Assembly: GCA_024138025.1 (NCBI GenBank)
Contig: JAMXBD010002221.1
Coordinates: 159,678 to 223,677, forward strand
Direction of reading: 5' to 3'
Length of the DNA: 64,000 nt
DNA from: Combretum micranthum
Taxonomy: Eukaryota > Streptophyta > Magnoliopsida > Myrtales > Combretaceae
In this document: positions 12,155-25,240 of the stretch, one piece after another
Numbering within the stretch: position 1 is the stretch's first letter
Layout of the letters: each line of letters starts with the position of its first letter
Position numbers and translations under genes: made by a program
Notes under the pieces: generated by a model
Database searches by the model: none
What the model was told of the DNA's origin: nothing
Seen by the model: only the letters and a program-made list of their open reading frames with translations

Positions 12155-14223
12155 TTCCCACCAAAATTCTCGTAATGCAATGTGACTCACAGATGATATG
12201 CATGTACAGTTTTATTTAGAATCGTAGCAAGTTCATTATGCAAATTAAGAGCGATCATAAGTATTTCAAACAATCCAAGTCTATACTAACTCATACAATA
12301 TTATTTCAACAAGTCTCATCTCGATATACTTATCATTCATTCAACATGAAAAGTTCATTTCTCATCAACAATTTTATCTTTACCTAAATCTAGTGCTACT
12401 ACAATTACAAACACTCAATGAGCATAATTACTTAGGAAATGAACTCACTCGGCCATTGGATCACCGGTCTTCTAGTAATAATAATCCGGTGTAGGGAATC
12501 GTCGAACTCGGAGATAACCTAAAAAGGAAGAAAACTCTAATAAGTATTTCAACTCAAACTAATCCAACGACTTCATACGAACTTATCAAATTCGTAATTC
12601 GCGTCCTAAGCGGGAATTCCAACTTAAAACGGCCATAACTTGATCATTTTAACTCGGAATCCCGCAAATTTTATATCGATTTCTATCTACTTCGAGAGCT
12701 TTCTAAATACGAAGTTTAAATCAAGTTTTAAAAATATCTAAGCCTCGGAATTGAGGGATCAGATCTGTACAGCGGGTTTATCAATTCCAAAAATGCGGTT
12801 TTCATGAATGCATATGAGATTCCTAAGTATGAAATGAAACTAAATGCAATGGTAATGATTTCCCTATCATGAATGTCATGATATGAACTCTAATGAGCCT
12901 AAAGTTCTTATAGCTCTTTAGGTTTAAAGAATTTACATAAACTTTTCTTAGAAAACCATTTCATATTAAAGTTTAACAAGTGAGTTTACTACACTTAGTC
13001 ACACCTACATATTACAAGGATTTTTCTTTTAGGAAAACTCTATTTTGCTTAAAGAATTTTGACCCTCGTATTATGTTATATCCTAAGGCCTTTATTTCTT
13101 AAATAAAATCTTCATTTATAAACTTTTAAGTGGGTCCTTTACTAGGGGGTTTCCAAAAATCCGAATTTAGTAAAGTCCATTTTCAAGTTGATTTCTTTAG
13201 GAAAAATGTATTCTATACTTAAAACTTTAAGTGTTTATTATACCTATATCCTAAGGACTCCATTATTTAAGAAAATACCATTTTTGAAGTTGGAAAAATA
13301 GTGTTTTCTAACCATCTATCCATTATTACGAATTTGTTTTTTAAGACTTTTAACTCTAAATTTCTTTTAAACTTCATCTCGTGTTTTCAACTATTTTCCT
13401 TAGTAAAACACATTTAGATCCATGAAAAATATTGCTAAACATTATCTATTACCTATAGGCTCCATTTCTCTTGAAAAATATATGTTTAGAAGTTGATAAA
13501 GTTGTTTTATCCTAGGTTTCCAAAGTCATCCGAATTTACACAAGTTCATATTTTGAAAAGTATTATTTCCTTTTTGACTTTATTAACTTATCTAACATGG
13601 ATCTATATGCTAGGAAGGTTATTTACTAAAGACAAAAGCATTAAAGACTATTAATGCACATAAACACATAATAAAGATGAGATCTTAATTGCCTACATGA
13701 ACATGAGTAGTAATATGATGGATCTACTTTATCAAATGCTTAAATGAGTTTTGAAAACATAAAAACTATATTTTTGTAAAAGATCTTTTGTTAAAAATAC
13801 TTTTTGATGGATAAACATAAAGCTTTTAGCATGGAAACTCCTTTAAATGCTAGATCCACTTTGTAATGGTTCGGTATTCTTGTCTTGATATCTCATTGTC
13901 CCTACCAAAAGATCATGGGGACACTTGGTGAAATATCCAAGAATCACCTAGCCATAACAAAGATCTAAGGATGGAAAGGGTAAAAGTTTACTTACTTGAA
14001 GTAAAAGGAGATGTAAAGAGTAAATGAAAGTTGTGTGTGTGTGTGTGGGCTTCAATATTTCGGCCAAGAGGGAAAGAGGAGATTTTTTGAGAGCTCTTAC
14101 ACTTTGTAAAAGTGGAGAATGAAAGAATGAAGAGAGAGAGAGAGAAAAAGTAGTTTATATATAAAGTGAAATTAGGTTAAAATGGAATAAAACAAATAAA
14201 AAAAATTGCAAATTGAAACTTCG

Positions 14224-14224
<1 letters not shown>

Positions 14225-14272
<48 letters not shown>
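14225..14272 (+). repeat. Poly(G) run of 48
   Basis: This is a continuous G homopolymer, equal to a C-tract on the coding strand of LTR B. It lies just upstream of that LTR's TATA-like TTTATATATAAA (near 14154-14165, minus strand). It is likely to form G-quadruplexes and is hard to sequence accurately. Confidence 0.9.
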
Positions 14273-14274
<2 letters not shown>

Positions 14275-15760
14275 GGCACTATTCATGGAGGAGGGAAAAA
14301 GAAAGTTTGATTTTCTTTTTTATTTGGCTTTGATTTGAATTGTGTACCATTTGTCATAATTGTCTTGATTTTTAAGAGACAAAAAGTAATTTAGAAAGGT
14401 GATTGATTGAGTGATGGTAAGGGTTTGAAATGGTAGAGTGTGCTAATAGGTAGACTAGGTAGTATAGGTGGTACTTTTTGAATAGTAGTGAATAGTTGAC
14501 AAGACAATTTAATTTCCGGTAGTAAGGAAATACGAATAAAAAGGCTATAACTGTATTTTTCGTAAGCCGGAAAATTATGAAAAATATATTTTTGAAATCC
14601 TTATTTTATTTCGATTCAAATGAGTATTCATAAAGAAATTTTTGAAATTCTAGTTCCGGGGCACGCTTTTCCATAATGGGTCTCGGGATGACCGGAGTTG
14701 AAATTTTCTCAAAATCTGATCTTTTCTTGGTTTGAAATATAATCAAGAACTATATTCAAAATTAATTTTGCTTATAAAAGTTTCTTATTTGGAAATCAAG
14801 GAAAAGCCGGATTTAGGGTTTCTAGGTCTTTCTCATAACGCTTTGAACTAAACCGGTTTAGGGTTTCATTTTCTAGTTTTCGAAGTTTACTCGATTACTA
14901 GGAAACTCGGGGTATATAAAAAATAATAATAATAAAATTGTGTAATGAAATAAAATGAATAGTGCAAAAGACTAATCAATTACCGGTAGAAATGAAAATA
15001 CGATGAAAAGGTTATAATTGTAACTTTTATAACCCGAAAAATTATATAACTGATATATTTAGAAATCTTATAAAATTACGAGTCTAACGGTACTAATGGT
15101 ATGTTTTTGATATCTCGAGCCCGGGACACGCTTTTCAAAGTCTGTATCCGAACGGGTTCGAGATAGGTCAAAAATTTACCAATCTGATAATTATAAACAA
15201 ACTTATATTACTATGAGTTATTCTATATATTTAAACTACATCTCGACCTCTAGGGTTAGGGGCACTAGATTGCCGGACTTAAGCTATTGCATTCCGGTTA
15301 GGGTTTCCGGAGTGATTTTCCGGTTTAGACCTTTGCCAATTTGGAAACTGATATTTATGTTTATATAACATATTTAATTTGAGAAATTTATTTTAAATTT
15401 TATTTTTGTAAGTATTTGATAACTCTTAATGTTTTTGGAATTCTTTAATTGGGTTTCATTTCCGAAAGTTAATCATTATTTACTTTTTAATAATTTGTTT
15501 TTTGGGCTTTATATTACCCGATTTTACAAGCCGGAGCTAAATATGAAATTTTTCGTACGTCGTGGTTTTGAAATTGAAAACCACTGAGTTCTTATTTTAT
15601 TGTTTAAAGATTTTCATTTTCTCAAGATTGAGAAGTTTTTGAATTCGTTCGTGATTTAGGACTTGTCAAAATTCGGTTTTAATTTGGAGTGATTTTTAGG
15701 GTTTATTTTCGAAGTTCATTTTGAAATTATTTATCGAAATTTTCCGGGGCTTACATCGCC

Positions 15761-17951
15761 CATATAATATACCAATTTTCCTACTCGAAAAAATCTACCA
15801 TTTCTAAAATTACTTTTAACAAAAAAGGTCATATAGGCTCTGAAACAATGACGACAAAATTCACCACGGATTTTCTAATGCAAAAACAACTTTGGTTCAA
15901 TCAATCAAAATTTGTTGATAAATACTTAGTTATCTATATAGATGAAAAATTCTATTTTTATGGTTACTTAGCTCATATTTATTCATGCTCAAGTGTTTGT
16001 TGTTCATTCATGTTGCTCAAATAAAATCATGCCAGTTTTGGAGTTTCTAGAAAAAAATATAGTTTACAAGAATTTACTTTTGTAAAATCTTTGAAATGAA
16101 TATTTTGTTTTCTTTGTTTTCCAAAGATGTTTTATGTTGGCTTATATCCAAGTAACTTTTTGAAAATAACTTTTCTTCTTTCTATGTTTTCTATATTAAT
16201 ACTATTTTTCCTATACAAATTTTTTTGTCTATTTGTTTGCAAAAATCTTTTATTTGAAAATTCCTCATCCTTTCCTCATATTATGTTCTTCATAGAAATT
16301 ATCCTTGCATAAAAATTTATTTTCTTTATAAAAACAAAGTGTTTTAAGAAGCTTTTTATAGTAGGAGTAGTTTCTAAAATTTTAGTGAGTTCTTTTTGTA
16401 ACTTGAAAAGAGATAACTTTATTTTTGTTTTAAACCATAAATCTTCTACTTTATATAAACTTGTTTCTATGTGTCAAAATCTCCTTTTTTATCAATTATT
16501 TTTAGAACTTGAAATCTTGGACAACAATTTAAATGAACATGAACTATGAGAAAATAATAGCAAACAAAGTAACATAGATAATAAAGTCAAGTATTAGGAG
16601 TCTTAGCTTTTTCAAGGCTCCCAGGACTAAGAAGTAGACTAGTCCCAAAATAAAAATAAAATGAAAGAAAGAAAAATTTGTTTTGACTTGATGAGGACAA
16701 GTCTAAGACTAGAGATTAGTCTTAAAATAACAAGGAATAAATAAATTGCAACGGAATTAGTAAATAAATTGCAATAGAATAATAAATAAATTGCATTGCA
16801 TAAAAATAAATAAATTGCAAGTGAGCTTATATGCTCTAAATATATGTATATATATATAGATAATAATACTTAGATATAGTAAAATAATAATAACATGAAC
16901 ATAAATAGATTTTCATGAACAAGAACAATACATAAACATAATGTAGCTTCCATAACATTTAGTCTTTGGAAACTTCCACTATGGTCATGTAAGGTTACAT
17001 GACATGAGAAGAAAGAAAATAATATGGAATGGTTACCTAAAGAAGACTTTGGTATTGTTATGTGGTTATGGGGTTATGGGTTTTAGTTGTTGGTAGATAT
17101 TGTTTTGGAATAAATTTGAGAGAGTTTGAGAGGATATTTTGAGAGAGTTTTGAGAAGAGATTTTAGGAGAGTTTTTGTATAGAATTTGTGGGTAGTAAAT
17201 GTGTGAAAGAAGTGAAAGAGGAGGAGGAGGGGGTATTTATAGGAAAATGTGGAGTGATTTTTATGTGATTAAAATAAAAGAAAAATAAAACAAATTGAAG
17301 AAGAGAGGGAGGGGATAGGCGCCGGCCATAGTGAGGAGAGAGGGAGAGTGTTTTTATTTTTTTGTATTTTGTGGATTAAATGAAGTAATAAATAAAGTAG
17401 ATGTGAAATAAATTTATGGGAAAGGTAAAAAGTAAAGGTTATAGGTTATGGTGTGTGTAAGAGTAGGTGTAAGAAAAAGTAAAGATAAAAGAATAGTGTA
17501 GAATAGTAATGAATAGTGTAATGTAAAGTAAATATGACTAATAAAGTACTGGTAGTAGGAAAATACACGTATAAATGCGATATCTGTTATTTTTACTTAC
17601 CGAAAAATTACAAAATTAATATTTTTGAAAACCTTATATTTTTATGAGTCTAATGGCATATTCGGAATATTTTTACTATTCCGAGCTCCGGGACATATTT
17701 TTCAAGAACCATGTCCGATCGGGTTCTAGGCGAGTTGCGGTTTTATTAATCTAATCCTTTTACGTTACCTTAGATAATTCCGCATTATTCTATATTTTAA
17801 ACTTCTACTTATCTTCACTGAGTTTCTTATTCAGGATTGCCAGATTTAAGCTATTTCATATAACTAGGGTTTTGTTGACCATTTAGAGCTCCAGTTGACT
17901 TCTGGTTTAGGGTTTTAGGCTAAACCGATTCCAAAAATTTGGGGCTTTACA
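15761..17951 (-). mobile_element. LTR C, third fragment with its 5' end (minus strand)
   Basis: It resumes exactly after the TSD of LTR B (CATATAATATACC continues GGAATCGCC) and runs to GGGGCTTTACA at 17951, the reverse complement of the LTR start TGTAAAGCCCC. In the minus direction it shows the TATA box (reverse complement TATTTATA at 17234-17241), a GGCGCCGGCC motif near 17319, the donor-like GGTTACCTAAAG near 17032 and a GACTTG/CAAGTC hairpin at 16686-16704. Together the three fragments give about 3.1 kb, as expected for an LTR lacking its last 240 bp. Confidence 0.88.
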
Positions 17952-18028
17952 CCTCCAATCCCTTGAAATGAATTGTTGATCTTAAACTTAGTCGGCTCCA
18001 ATGATAATGATATCATATTCACCTCAAC
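17952..18028. repeat. Remnant of the end of a second LTR family
   Basis: This 77-bp stretch (CCTTGAAATGAATTGTTGAT and what follows) resembles the right end of the solo LTR at 62196-63043 (CCTTGAAATGCATTGTTGAA ... CACATCA). It is therefore probably the end of another copy, cut by LTR C. It ends CACCTCA close to the left TSD of LTR E (TCAAC, 18024-18028). Confidence 0.5.
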
Positions 18029-20029
18029 TGTAAACCCCTAAATTTTATGCCAAGTCTTAAGTTCAAACCTTAGAATTGGAAGTCAACCAGAAAACTTTAT
18101 AGTCAAAAAACATGTATCAAACCCTAGAGTTTAGATTCGGCAATCCTGCGCTCTTAACTATAGAACAATAAAATTGAGATAATAATAGATTATAGCTCGT
18201 AATAACATAAGAAAGCCTAAAAAGATAATATTCGTTAAAAATTAATTCATTTCGAACTCGAATGGGATCAGATTTCAAAATCGAGTTTCAAACACACAAA
18301 ATGGTAAAAATATTATGATAATTCCATTAATCTCGTAATAATATAAGGAATTCAAAAATATCAGTTTTATAATTTTTCGATATCTAACAATATCAGATGT
18401 CACAAATATACGCATATTTTTTTACTACTGATAAATTATTTATCTTGTTTAGTATTCATTGTCCTATTCTACACTATTCATACTATTCACCTATCTCTAC
18501 TTTCTCTACTATCTATTCTTACTATCTATATATATATATATATATATTTTCTTACTTTTTACCTTTCTCATACATCTTCAATCACATCATATCTTACATA
18601 TTACTTACATTTTTATATAAATATAAATTAAATATTTTTCTCCCCTCTCTTCTCTAGAATCGGTGCCCTCCCCCCCTCTTGTCTTCGTTTATCTATTTTC
18701 TTATTTTATTTAATTACACTCAATTTTCCTCCATCTTCAATTATAAATACCCCATCTCCCTCCACTTCTTTTACAAATTTACTCTTACATAACAAAACTT
18801 TACCAAATCCTCTCCATAAAATTTCCCTCTACAAAATCTCTTTCAAACTCTTTCTTCTTTTCACCAAATCACTACCTGCATATCCTTATACCATCTCTTC
18901 CTTTCTTCAACAAATCCACACCTTTAGGTAAAAATTTCCGACATTTATTTTCTCATGTCATGTAACTTAACATGACCATGGTATTGTTTCTTAAAGCTTA
19001 TGTGAGTTATGGAAGCAAAACATGTTCATGTTTTGTTCTTGCACATGCCAAGAACTCCATTATGTTATTTTCTTATTATGATGATATTATGTTGATATTA
19101 TCGTTATTATACTCTTAATATAACCTTGTATATATATTATTAAGAATATGTATATCCTTATATTTCTTCGAGCCTAAATGCTCACTAACTCTCACTAACA
19201 TGCTCCTATTGTTCTTATTATTATTGCTCTTATTATGCTTTTCTTTTCTTTTCTTTTCTTTTTCTTTTGAGATTAGTCTATTCTTAGTTCCGAGATTACC
19301 TTGATGAAGCTAAGATTCCCAATATTTGGTCTTATTATTGCATCTTATATCTTTTTTATATTATTAGATGATATTCTAGTCTTTTCATAACTACATAATC
19401 ATATGCATGCATCATTATAATGATATTGTCTCACCAAAAATAAAAAGAATTTTCTGTGATAAAGGAAAGTGGAACCAAACTCTTTTATTATATAAATTTG
19501 TCACTAAATAAAGATTTTTCCATAAAAAAATTATTTTAATAAATTCTTTTAGATGTCAATGAGGATGATTTTATCAAAGAAATTAACTAAGGAAATAAAC
19601 ACTCTCTTTCCATGATAAGTAACATGAAGTTTATTAAAATTTAGTGTTAATAATTCTTTGATATACAAATTTTTCATAAAAGCTTAAATTAGGATTTTAC
19701 CAACTTCATAATAAAAATAAAGAACTAGACTAATTTTCAAAGTTAAGATAAAATCAACTTACTAGTTTATAAACCCACTTAGAGAAATAAAAGTTTGCCA
19801 ACAATCTAAGAAAATAAGTTTCTAAATGATGAGCTCATTTTCAAAGAAATAGAGGGATATAAACATGATAAACTCAAAAAAATAATAGATATTATCAACA
19901 ACTTAAGAAAATGTTGAAAATGCTTTCTTTCAAGTAAAATTGGTAAAGAACTTAAAAGATCAATTTTAAAAAAGAAATAAAATATATCTTTAAAGAAGTT
20001 AGGAAATAAAAATATAAGAGGAAAACACT
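18029..20029 (+). mobile_element. Solo LTR E, 5' part (plus strand)
   Basis: LTR E begins TGTAAACCCCTAAATTTT after TSD TCAAC and ends GGGCCGGGACA at 29100 before the second TCAAC (29101-29105). It is split at 20029 by LTR F. The two parts sum to about 3.94 kb. This part carries a TA microsatellite (about 18526-18546), the TATA box TATAAATACCCC at 18742-18753, the donor-like CTTTAGGTAAAAA at 18922 and the conserved TTAGTTCCGAGA..CCTTGATGAAGC segment near 19289. No coding domain is present. Confidence 0.9.
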
Positions 20030-21603
20030 TGTCACGCCCCAAAAGGTATCCTAAACATAACAATCCGCTACACTCAATATTAAAGCTTAAGCATGACAAC
20101 CTTAATCATTCCCAAAAGGTTCGATATTAAGTGTAAGGCATGCTCTCAAAATTTAGCAGACCATTCTTTGAAAAATGAAGCTTAAGAAGATACAATAACA
20201 ATTTAAGAAAAAGGAATTCATAATATTCATTCATTCATATTAATTGTCTTACAAGTCTTAAGGGAATTCCCCTCCCAAAATATCTATAATCTATTACAAG
20301 AATTTTCTATGAAATCTACATCCAAACTAATGCTGAACTCATCTAAAAATTTCTTAACCTAAAAAGGGAAAATACCTGACTGCAGAGTCCACGTAGCCTC
20401 AACCACAAATAGTTAAACTGCAAAAGATATCTATAGGGGTAATGCTAATAGGCTTAGTGAGAATTGTTCCCATAAGTAAATTCTTGTGTAGAAAATTCAT
20501 ACAAGTTATTTAAGCAATCAAGTGAAATGCAACATACACGTGAGCAAACAATGCATATGGTTTTCTGGGAACTATATGTTGAATGGATTTATACCCTCCA
20601 TTCGGGGTTTGGTGATGTGTAATCTCAAAACGAGTAGTTTTAGTTGAGTTATTCTTTCAATCATTACCGCCAAGCATATTAAGTCTACTCGGGTTGAGCC
20701 AAGCCTTCGGATTTCCACCAAGCATTGGTTTGATTCCATATAGCTAAGCAATCGCTTTCGATCATAGTCGTCAAGTGTTGCTTTCGACCATGCTACTATC
20801 CTTTTCACCCAAGAATAATAACCCTATGCAATGTGACTCACTTCGTGGTATACATGAATCAATTTATTTAAGATATTATAACATTATTATTATCAATTTT
20901 AAGGTGATCATAGAATCTCATACATATCAAGTTCTATACTAGAACAAACAATTACTTACAACCAATTCCTTCCTCGATATTCTTAGAATTCTTTCAACAA
21001 TTTTTACATACATATCAATTTGTCTTTCCTTAATTCTAATGTGACTAAACTACAAGCACAATCAAATAAAGCATTTTAAGGAAATAAACTCACGTTGTCA
21101 TGGCGACACTTCTTCTAAATGGATGAGTCAAACAAACAATCCACTTAGTCAAAATAATCATCAGGATATGGGTATTCCTCCTTGGAATCACCGAGTCAAG
21201 AAAAATACCCAAAATGAGTATTTCTTGATAACCTTCTTGAAATTTGATAATACTATATCATAAGAACGTCAAAGTTCGCATAGAAGATAATTCCAATTTA
21301 AAATGGCCATAACTTGGTCATTTTAACTCGGAATTTCGCATATAATATACCGATTTCTATCTGTTCAAAAAGATCTATCTATTTCTAAAACTATTTTTAT
21401 CAAACTAGGTCATTTAGGCTCCAAAACAGTGGCGATTAGATTCACCATGAATTTTCCCATCCCAAAAGCATTTTCTTTCAAACATTAAATCATCCAAAAA
21501 TTTCTTTGATAAATACTTAGTTATCTATATAGTTAAGAAATTCCTTTTTATAAATATATATAGCTCATATTTTATTCATGCTCAAGTGTTTGTTGTCCAA
21601 ACC
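20030..21603 (-). mobile_element. Solo LTR F, 3' part (minus strand)
   Basis: LTR F reads TGTCACGCCCCAAAAGG at 20030 and ends GGGGGTTTACA at 27156. Its TSD is ACACT (20025-20029 and 27157-27161). LTR G splits it between 21603 and 25236. Without G it is about 3490 bp, almost the same as A and J. This part has the 25-nt hairpin at 20554-20578 in an intermediate form (left arm CATATGGTT, right arm AACTATATG) and CCAAGCAATCGCTTTCG minisatellite units at about 20680-20790. Confidence 0.92.
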
Positions 21604-24600
21604 AGTAAACCCCCAAATTTTCGGAATCGGTTTAGCATAAAACCCTAAACCGGAAGTCAAACGGAACCCTAAAGGTCAACAAAACCCTAGTTTACCGTAT
21701 CCAACTAAATCCGGCATTGCCGTTTTCTTTGGCCCTAGAAAACGAAGTTGGGATAATTAGCTAAATAGTTCGTAATAACCATAGGTTTTATAAAAATTTC
21801 AGTTTCGAAATTCGGGTGTCCTTCGAACCCGATCGGACACAGTTCTCGAAAAACGTGTCTGGAAGCCCGGAATAGTAAAAATATTCCGAATACACCGTTA
21901 GACTCGTAAAAATATAAGTTTTCCAAAAATATCAGTTTCGTAATTTTTCGGTAAGTAAAAATAACAGATATAGCTATTATACGCGTATTTTCTTACTACC
22001 GGTACTTTAATTGTCATATCTACTTTACATTACACTATTCATTACTATTCTACACTATTCTTTTATCTCTACTTTTTCTTACACCTATTCTTACACTCTA
22101 CATAACCTATAATCTTAACTTTTTACCTTTCCCATAACTTTATATCACATCTACTTTACATATTACATCTTTTATTTTTCAAAAAGTCAAAAATAAATCA
22201 AATCCCCCTCAGCATGGGCGCCCCCTCCCTCTCCCCTCAATTTGTTTAATTTTACTTTATTTTAATCACACAAAAATCACTCCTCAATTTCCTATAAATA
22301 CCCCCCTTCTCTTTCACTTCTTTCACACCACTTCTACACTAAAATTACTCTCTCAAAATCTCTCAAGAATTTCTCTCCAAGAAGTTCTTTCAAGAAGTCT
22401 CTTTAGCTCATCTCCTTTAGGTAAAAATTCTTCAAGAAGTTTCCATGTTCATCTACTTAGTATGAACTTAATGTGTGTTTTCTAAAACCATGAAGGTTAA
22501 GAAAGCAACAATAGGTTCATACTTTGTTTTTGTCCATAATCATAATTCCTTTATGTTCATGTTTCTTTTATATTCATTTATGTTTCTCTTATGTTCATTT
22601 ATGTTCTTTTATGTTCATAACTATCTACTATATCTATATAGCTATATATACTATTTAGAGCATATAAGCTCATGATCTTGCAATTTATTTACCTTTCATG
22701 CAATTTATTTACTTCAATGCATTTTATTTATTCCAAGTTGTTTTTAAGACTAGTCTCTAGTCTTAGACTTGTCCTCATCAAGTCAAAACAAGCTTTTCTT
22801 TCTTTCATTTTATTATGGGACTAGTTTACTTCTTAGTCCCGGGAGCCTTGAAAAAGCTAAGACTCCAATACTTGACTTTATTATTATGCTTTATGTTATT
22901 TTGGTTATTATTATTCTCATAATCATGTTCATTTAGATTGTTGTCCATAATTTTATTTAAACAAAAAGAAGAATTTTGTCACTTAGAAATAAGTTTATGT
23001 AAAGTATAAAATCTATAAAGCAACAAAAATAAACTCATTCCTTTTCATGTTACAAAAAGAACTCACTATAATTTTATAAACTACTTTTACTTTAAAAAGC
23101 CACTTAGATCCTTATTATCCCACCTTGTTTTTCAAAAGAAAATATTTTGTTGACAAAAATGGTTCTTTTCATAAGAAAGAAAATAAGATGGATGACTAAG
23201 GAAATTTTTAAGTAAAGACCTTTGCAAACAAATAGGCAAAGAAAATTTATGGTTTGAAAATAATAAAGTTATTTCTTTTCAAGTTACAAGAAGAAGTTAA
23301 TAAGATTATAGAAATTAGTTTTTCTACAAAAAGTCCTTAATTGTTCCACATTGTTTTTATGAAGAAAACAAATTTTCATGCATGGATGATTATTTTTGAA
23401 AAATATGAGACATGAGAAAAAGAATGAGAAATATCAAGTAAGGATTTTTGCAAAACAAGTAAACAAAGGAATTTACACAAGAAAAATGAAGAATAGCATA
23501 TTTCCTAGAAAACTTCAAATATAGTATTAATGTAACTTAGAAAGTAGAAAATTTTATTTTCAAAGGTCACTTAGAAAAAGATAAATAAAACCAACATAAA
23601 ACGTTTTTAGAAAATAAAGAAAACAAGGTATTCATTTCAAAGAAATTTACAAAAACAATTTCCGAAAAGCTTCAACCGACATTGTTTTACCTAAGAAAAA
23701 TAATTGGACAACAAGACACTTGAGCATGCTTAAATATGAGTTATATAGTTATAAAAAGAGAATTTTTCAACTATATAGATAACTAAGTATTTATCAAACA
23801 AATTTTGATTTCTTGAACCAAAGTTGTTTTTACTTGGAAATCCGTGGTGAATTTTGTCACTACTTTTTCAGAGCCTATATGGCCTTGTTTGTTGATATAA
23901 TTTTGGAAATGGGTAGATCTTTTCGAGTAGGTAGAAATCGGTATATTATATGCGCGATTCCGAGTTAAAATGACCAAGTTATGGCCATTTTAAGTTGGAA
24001 CATTTTCATACGAACTTTGACGTTCTTTGACATTGTTTTGTCAAAATTCAAGAAAATCATCAAGAAAAACTCATTGTGGGTATTTTCTTTGGCTAGGTGA
24101 CCCCGAGAAGGATTCCTTTACCCGAGAATTATTACGATTAAGTGGAGTGTGTGAACGACTCATCCGCTTAGAGGAATAGACGACAATGGCATCGTGAGTT
24201 TATTTCCATTAAATGCTACACTTGTTGTGCTTGTAAATTAGTTGCACTAGAGTTAGGAAAAGATAAACCGATATGCATGTAAAATAATTCCTTGAAAGAA
24301 TCTAAGAATATCGAAGCCAGAATTGTTCTAAGTGATTGTTTTAGTTTAATATTGATTTGTGTGAAATTCCTTGATCGCCATAAAGTTGAAAATAATTATG
24401 TTATGACTTTATAAATTAATGAACTCATGCATACCACGAAGTGAGTCACATTGCATGGTTGGGTTATTATCCTTGGGTGAGAAGGATAGTAAGCTCATGT
24501 CGAAAGCAACACTTGGCGGGAGATCCGAAAGCGATTGCTTGGCGGCTTAATGGAATATGCTTGGCGGTAGATCCGAAAGCAAGGTCAATCAAGTAGATTC

Positions 24601-25235
24601 GGAATGCTCGACGATGTGTGCTCGTGAGCAAGAAAACTTTTTATTTAAAACTACTTGAATTGAGGTTATGTATCACCAAACCCCGAATGGAGGGCGTAAA
24701 TCCATTCAACATATAGTTCCCGGAAAACTATATGCTTGTTTGCCCACGTGCTTGTGCATTACATTTGTTTGATTAAATCAACTTGTTTGAATCTTGTTAC
24801 AAGAAGTTATTTATGGAAATAGTTCTCACTAAGCCTATTAGCTTATACCCCGATAGATATCTTTTGCAGTTTCCTTACTTATGGTTAAGGCCACGTGGAC
24901 CATGCGGGCAGGTAATCTCTTGAACATTAGAAACTTGGGTAAAGTGTAGCATAGTATTAGCATGCAAATATTTATATAATAGATTAGTAATTTAGGGAGT
25001 TGTCCCTAAGTTTGTAAAGTCTTTGCCATGAATGAATAATTATTGTGAATCCTCTTTTCTTAATATGTTTCTATATCTCCTTAAGCTTCATAATTCCATA
25101 TATGGTCCTCTAAAGTTGTGAAAGTACTTACACTTAATATAAAAGCTTTTGGGAATGGCTAAGGTTGTCATACTTAAGCTTTAATATTGAGTGTGGCGGA
25201 CTGTCACGTTTAGGGTACCCATTGGGGCGTGGACA
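21604..25235 (+). mobile_element. Solo LTR G (plus strand), innermost of a three-level nest
   Basis: This 3632-bp LTR reads AGTAAACCCCC (TG decayed to AG) to GGGGCGTGGACA. It has a perfect TSD AAACC (21599-21603 and 25236-25240), and LTR F is continuous on either side. Features are GGCGCCCCCTCC near 22217, TATAAATACCCC at 22293-22304, donor-like CTTTAGGTAAAAA at 22415-22427, a GACTTG/CAAGTC hairpin at about 22768-22786, a TTAAAATG/CATTTTAA hairpin at 23965-23993, CTTGGCGG/GATCCGAAAGC units at about 24510-24580, and the covarying hairpin CATATAGTT/AACTATATG at 24710-24734. There is no internal region, PBS or PPT. Confidence 0.93.
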
Positions 25236-25240
25236 AAACC

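Larger units (their letters stand above)
11326..15755 (-). mobile_element. LTR B, composite long LTR (minus strand)
   Basis: The 4430-bp unit reads TGTCACGCCCC at 11326 and GGGGCTTACA at 15755, the reverse complement of an LTR. The perfect TSD TCGCC flanks it (11321-11325 and 15756-15760), and LTR C continues on both sides. It is about 0.9 kb longer than its relatives because two LTR starts are present. The outer one (15755 down to about 14930) matches the start of LTR L at 63520. A second A-type start, CTCGGGGTATATA near 14907-14919, is followed by a full A-like LTR body down to 11326. An A-type LTR nested in an L-type LTR, with a later exchange in their shared 3' part, would explain this. 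Other marks are a tandem repeat at 11967-12154, the palindrome at 11865-11889 and a 48-G run at 14225-14272. Confidence 0.82.
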
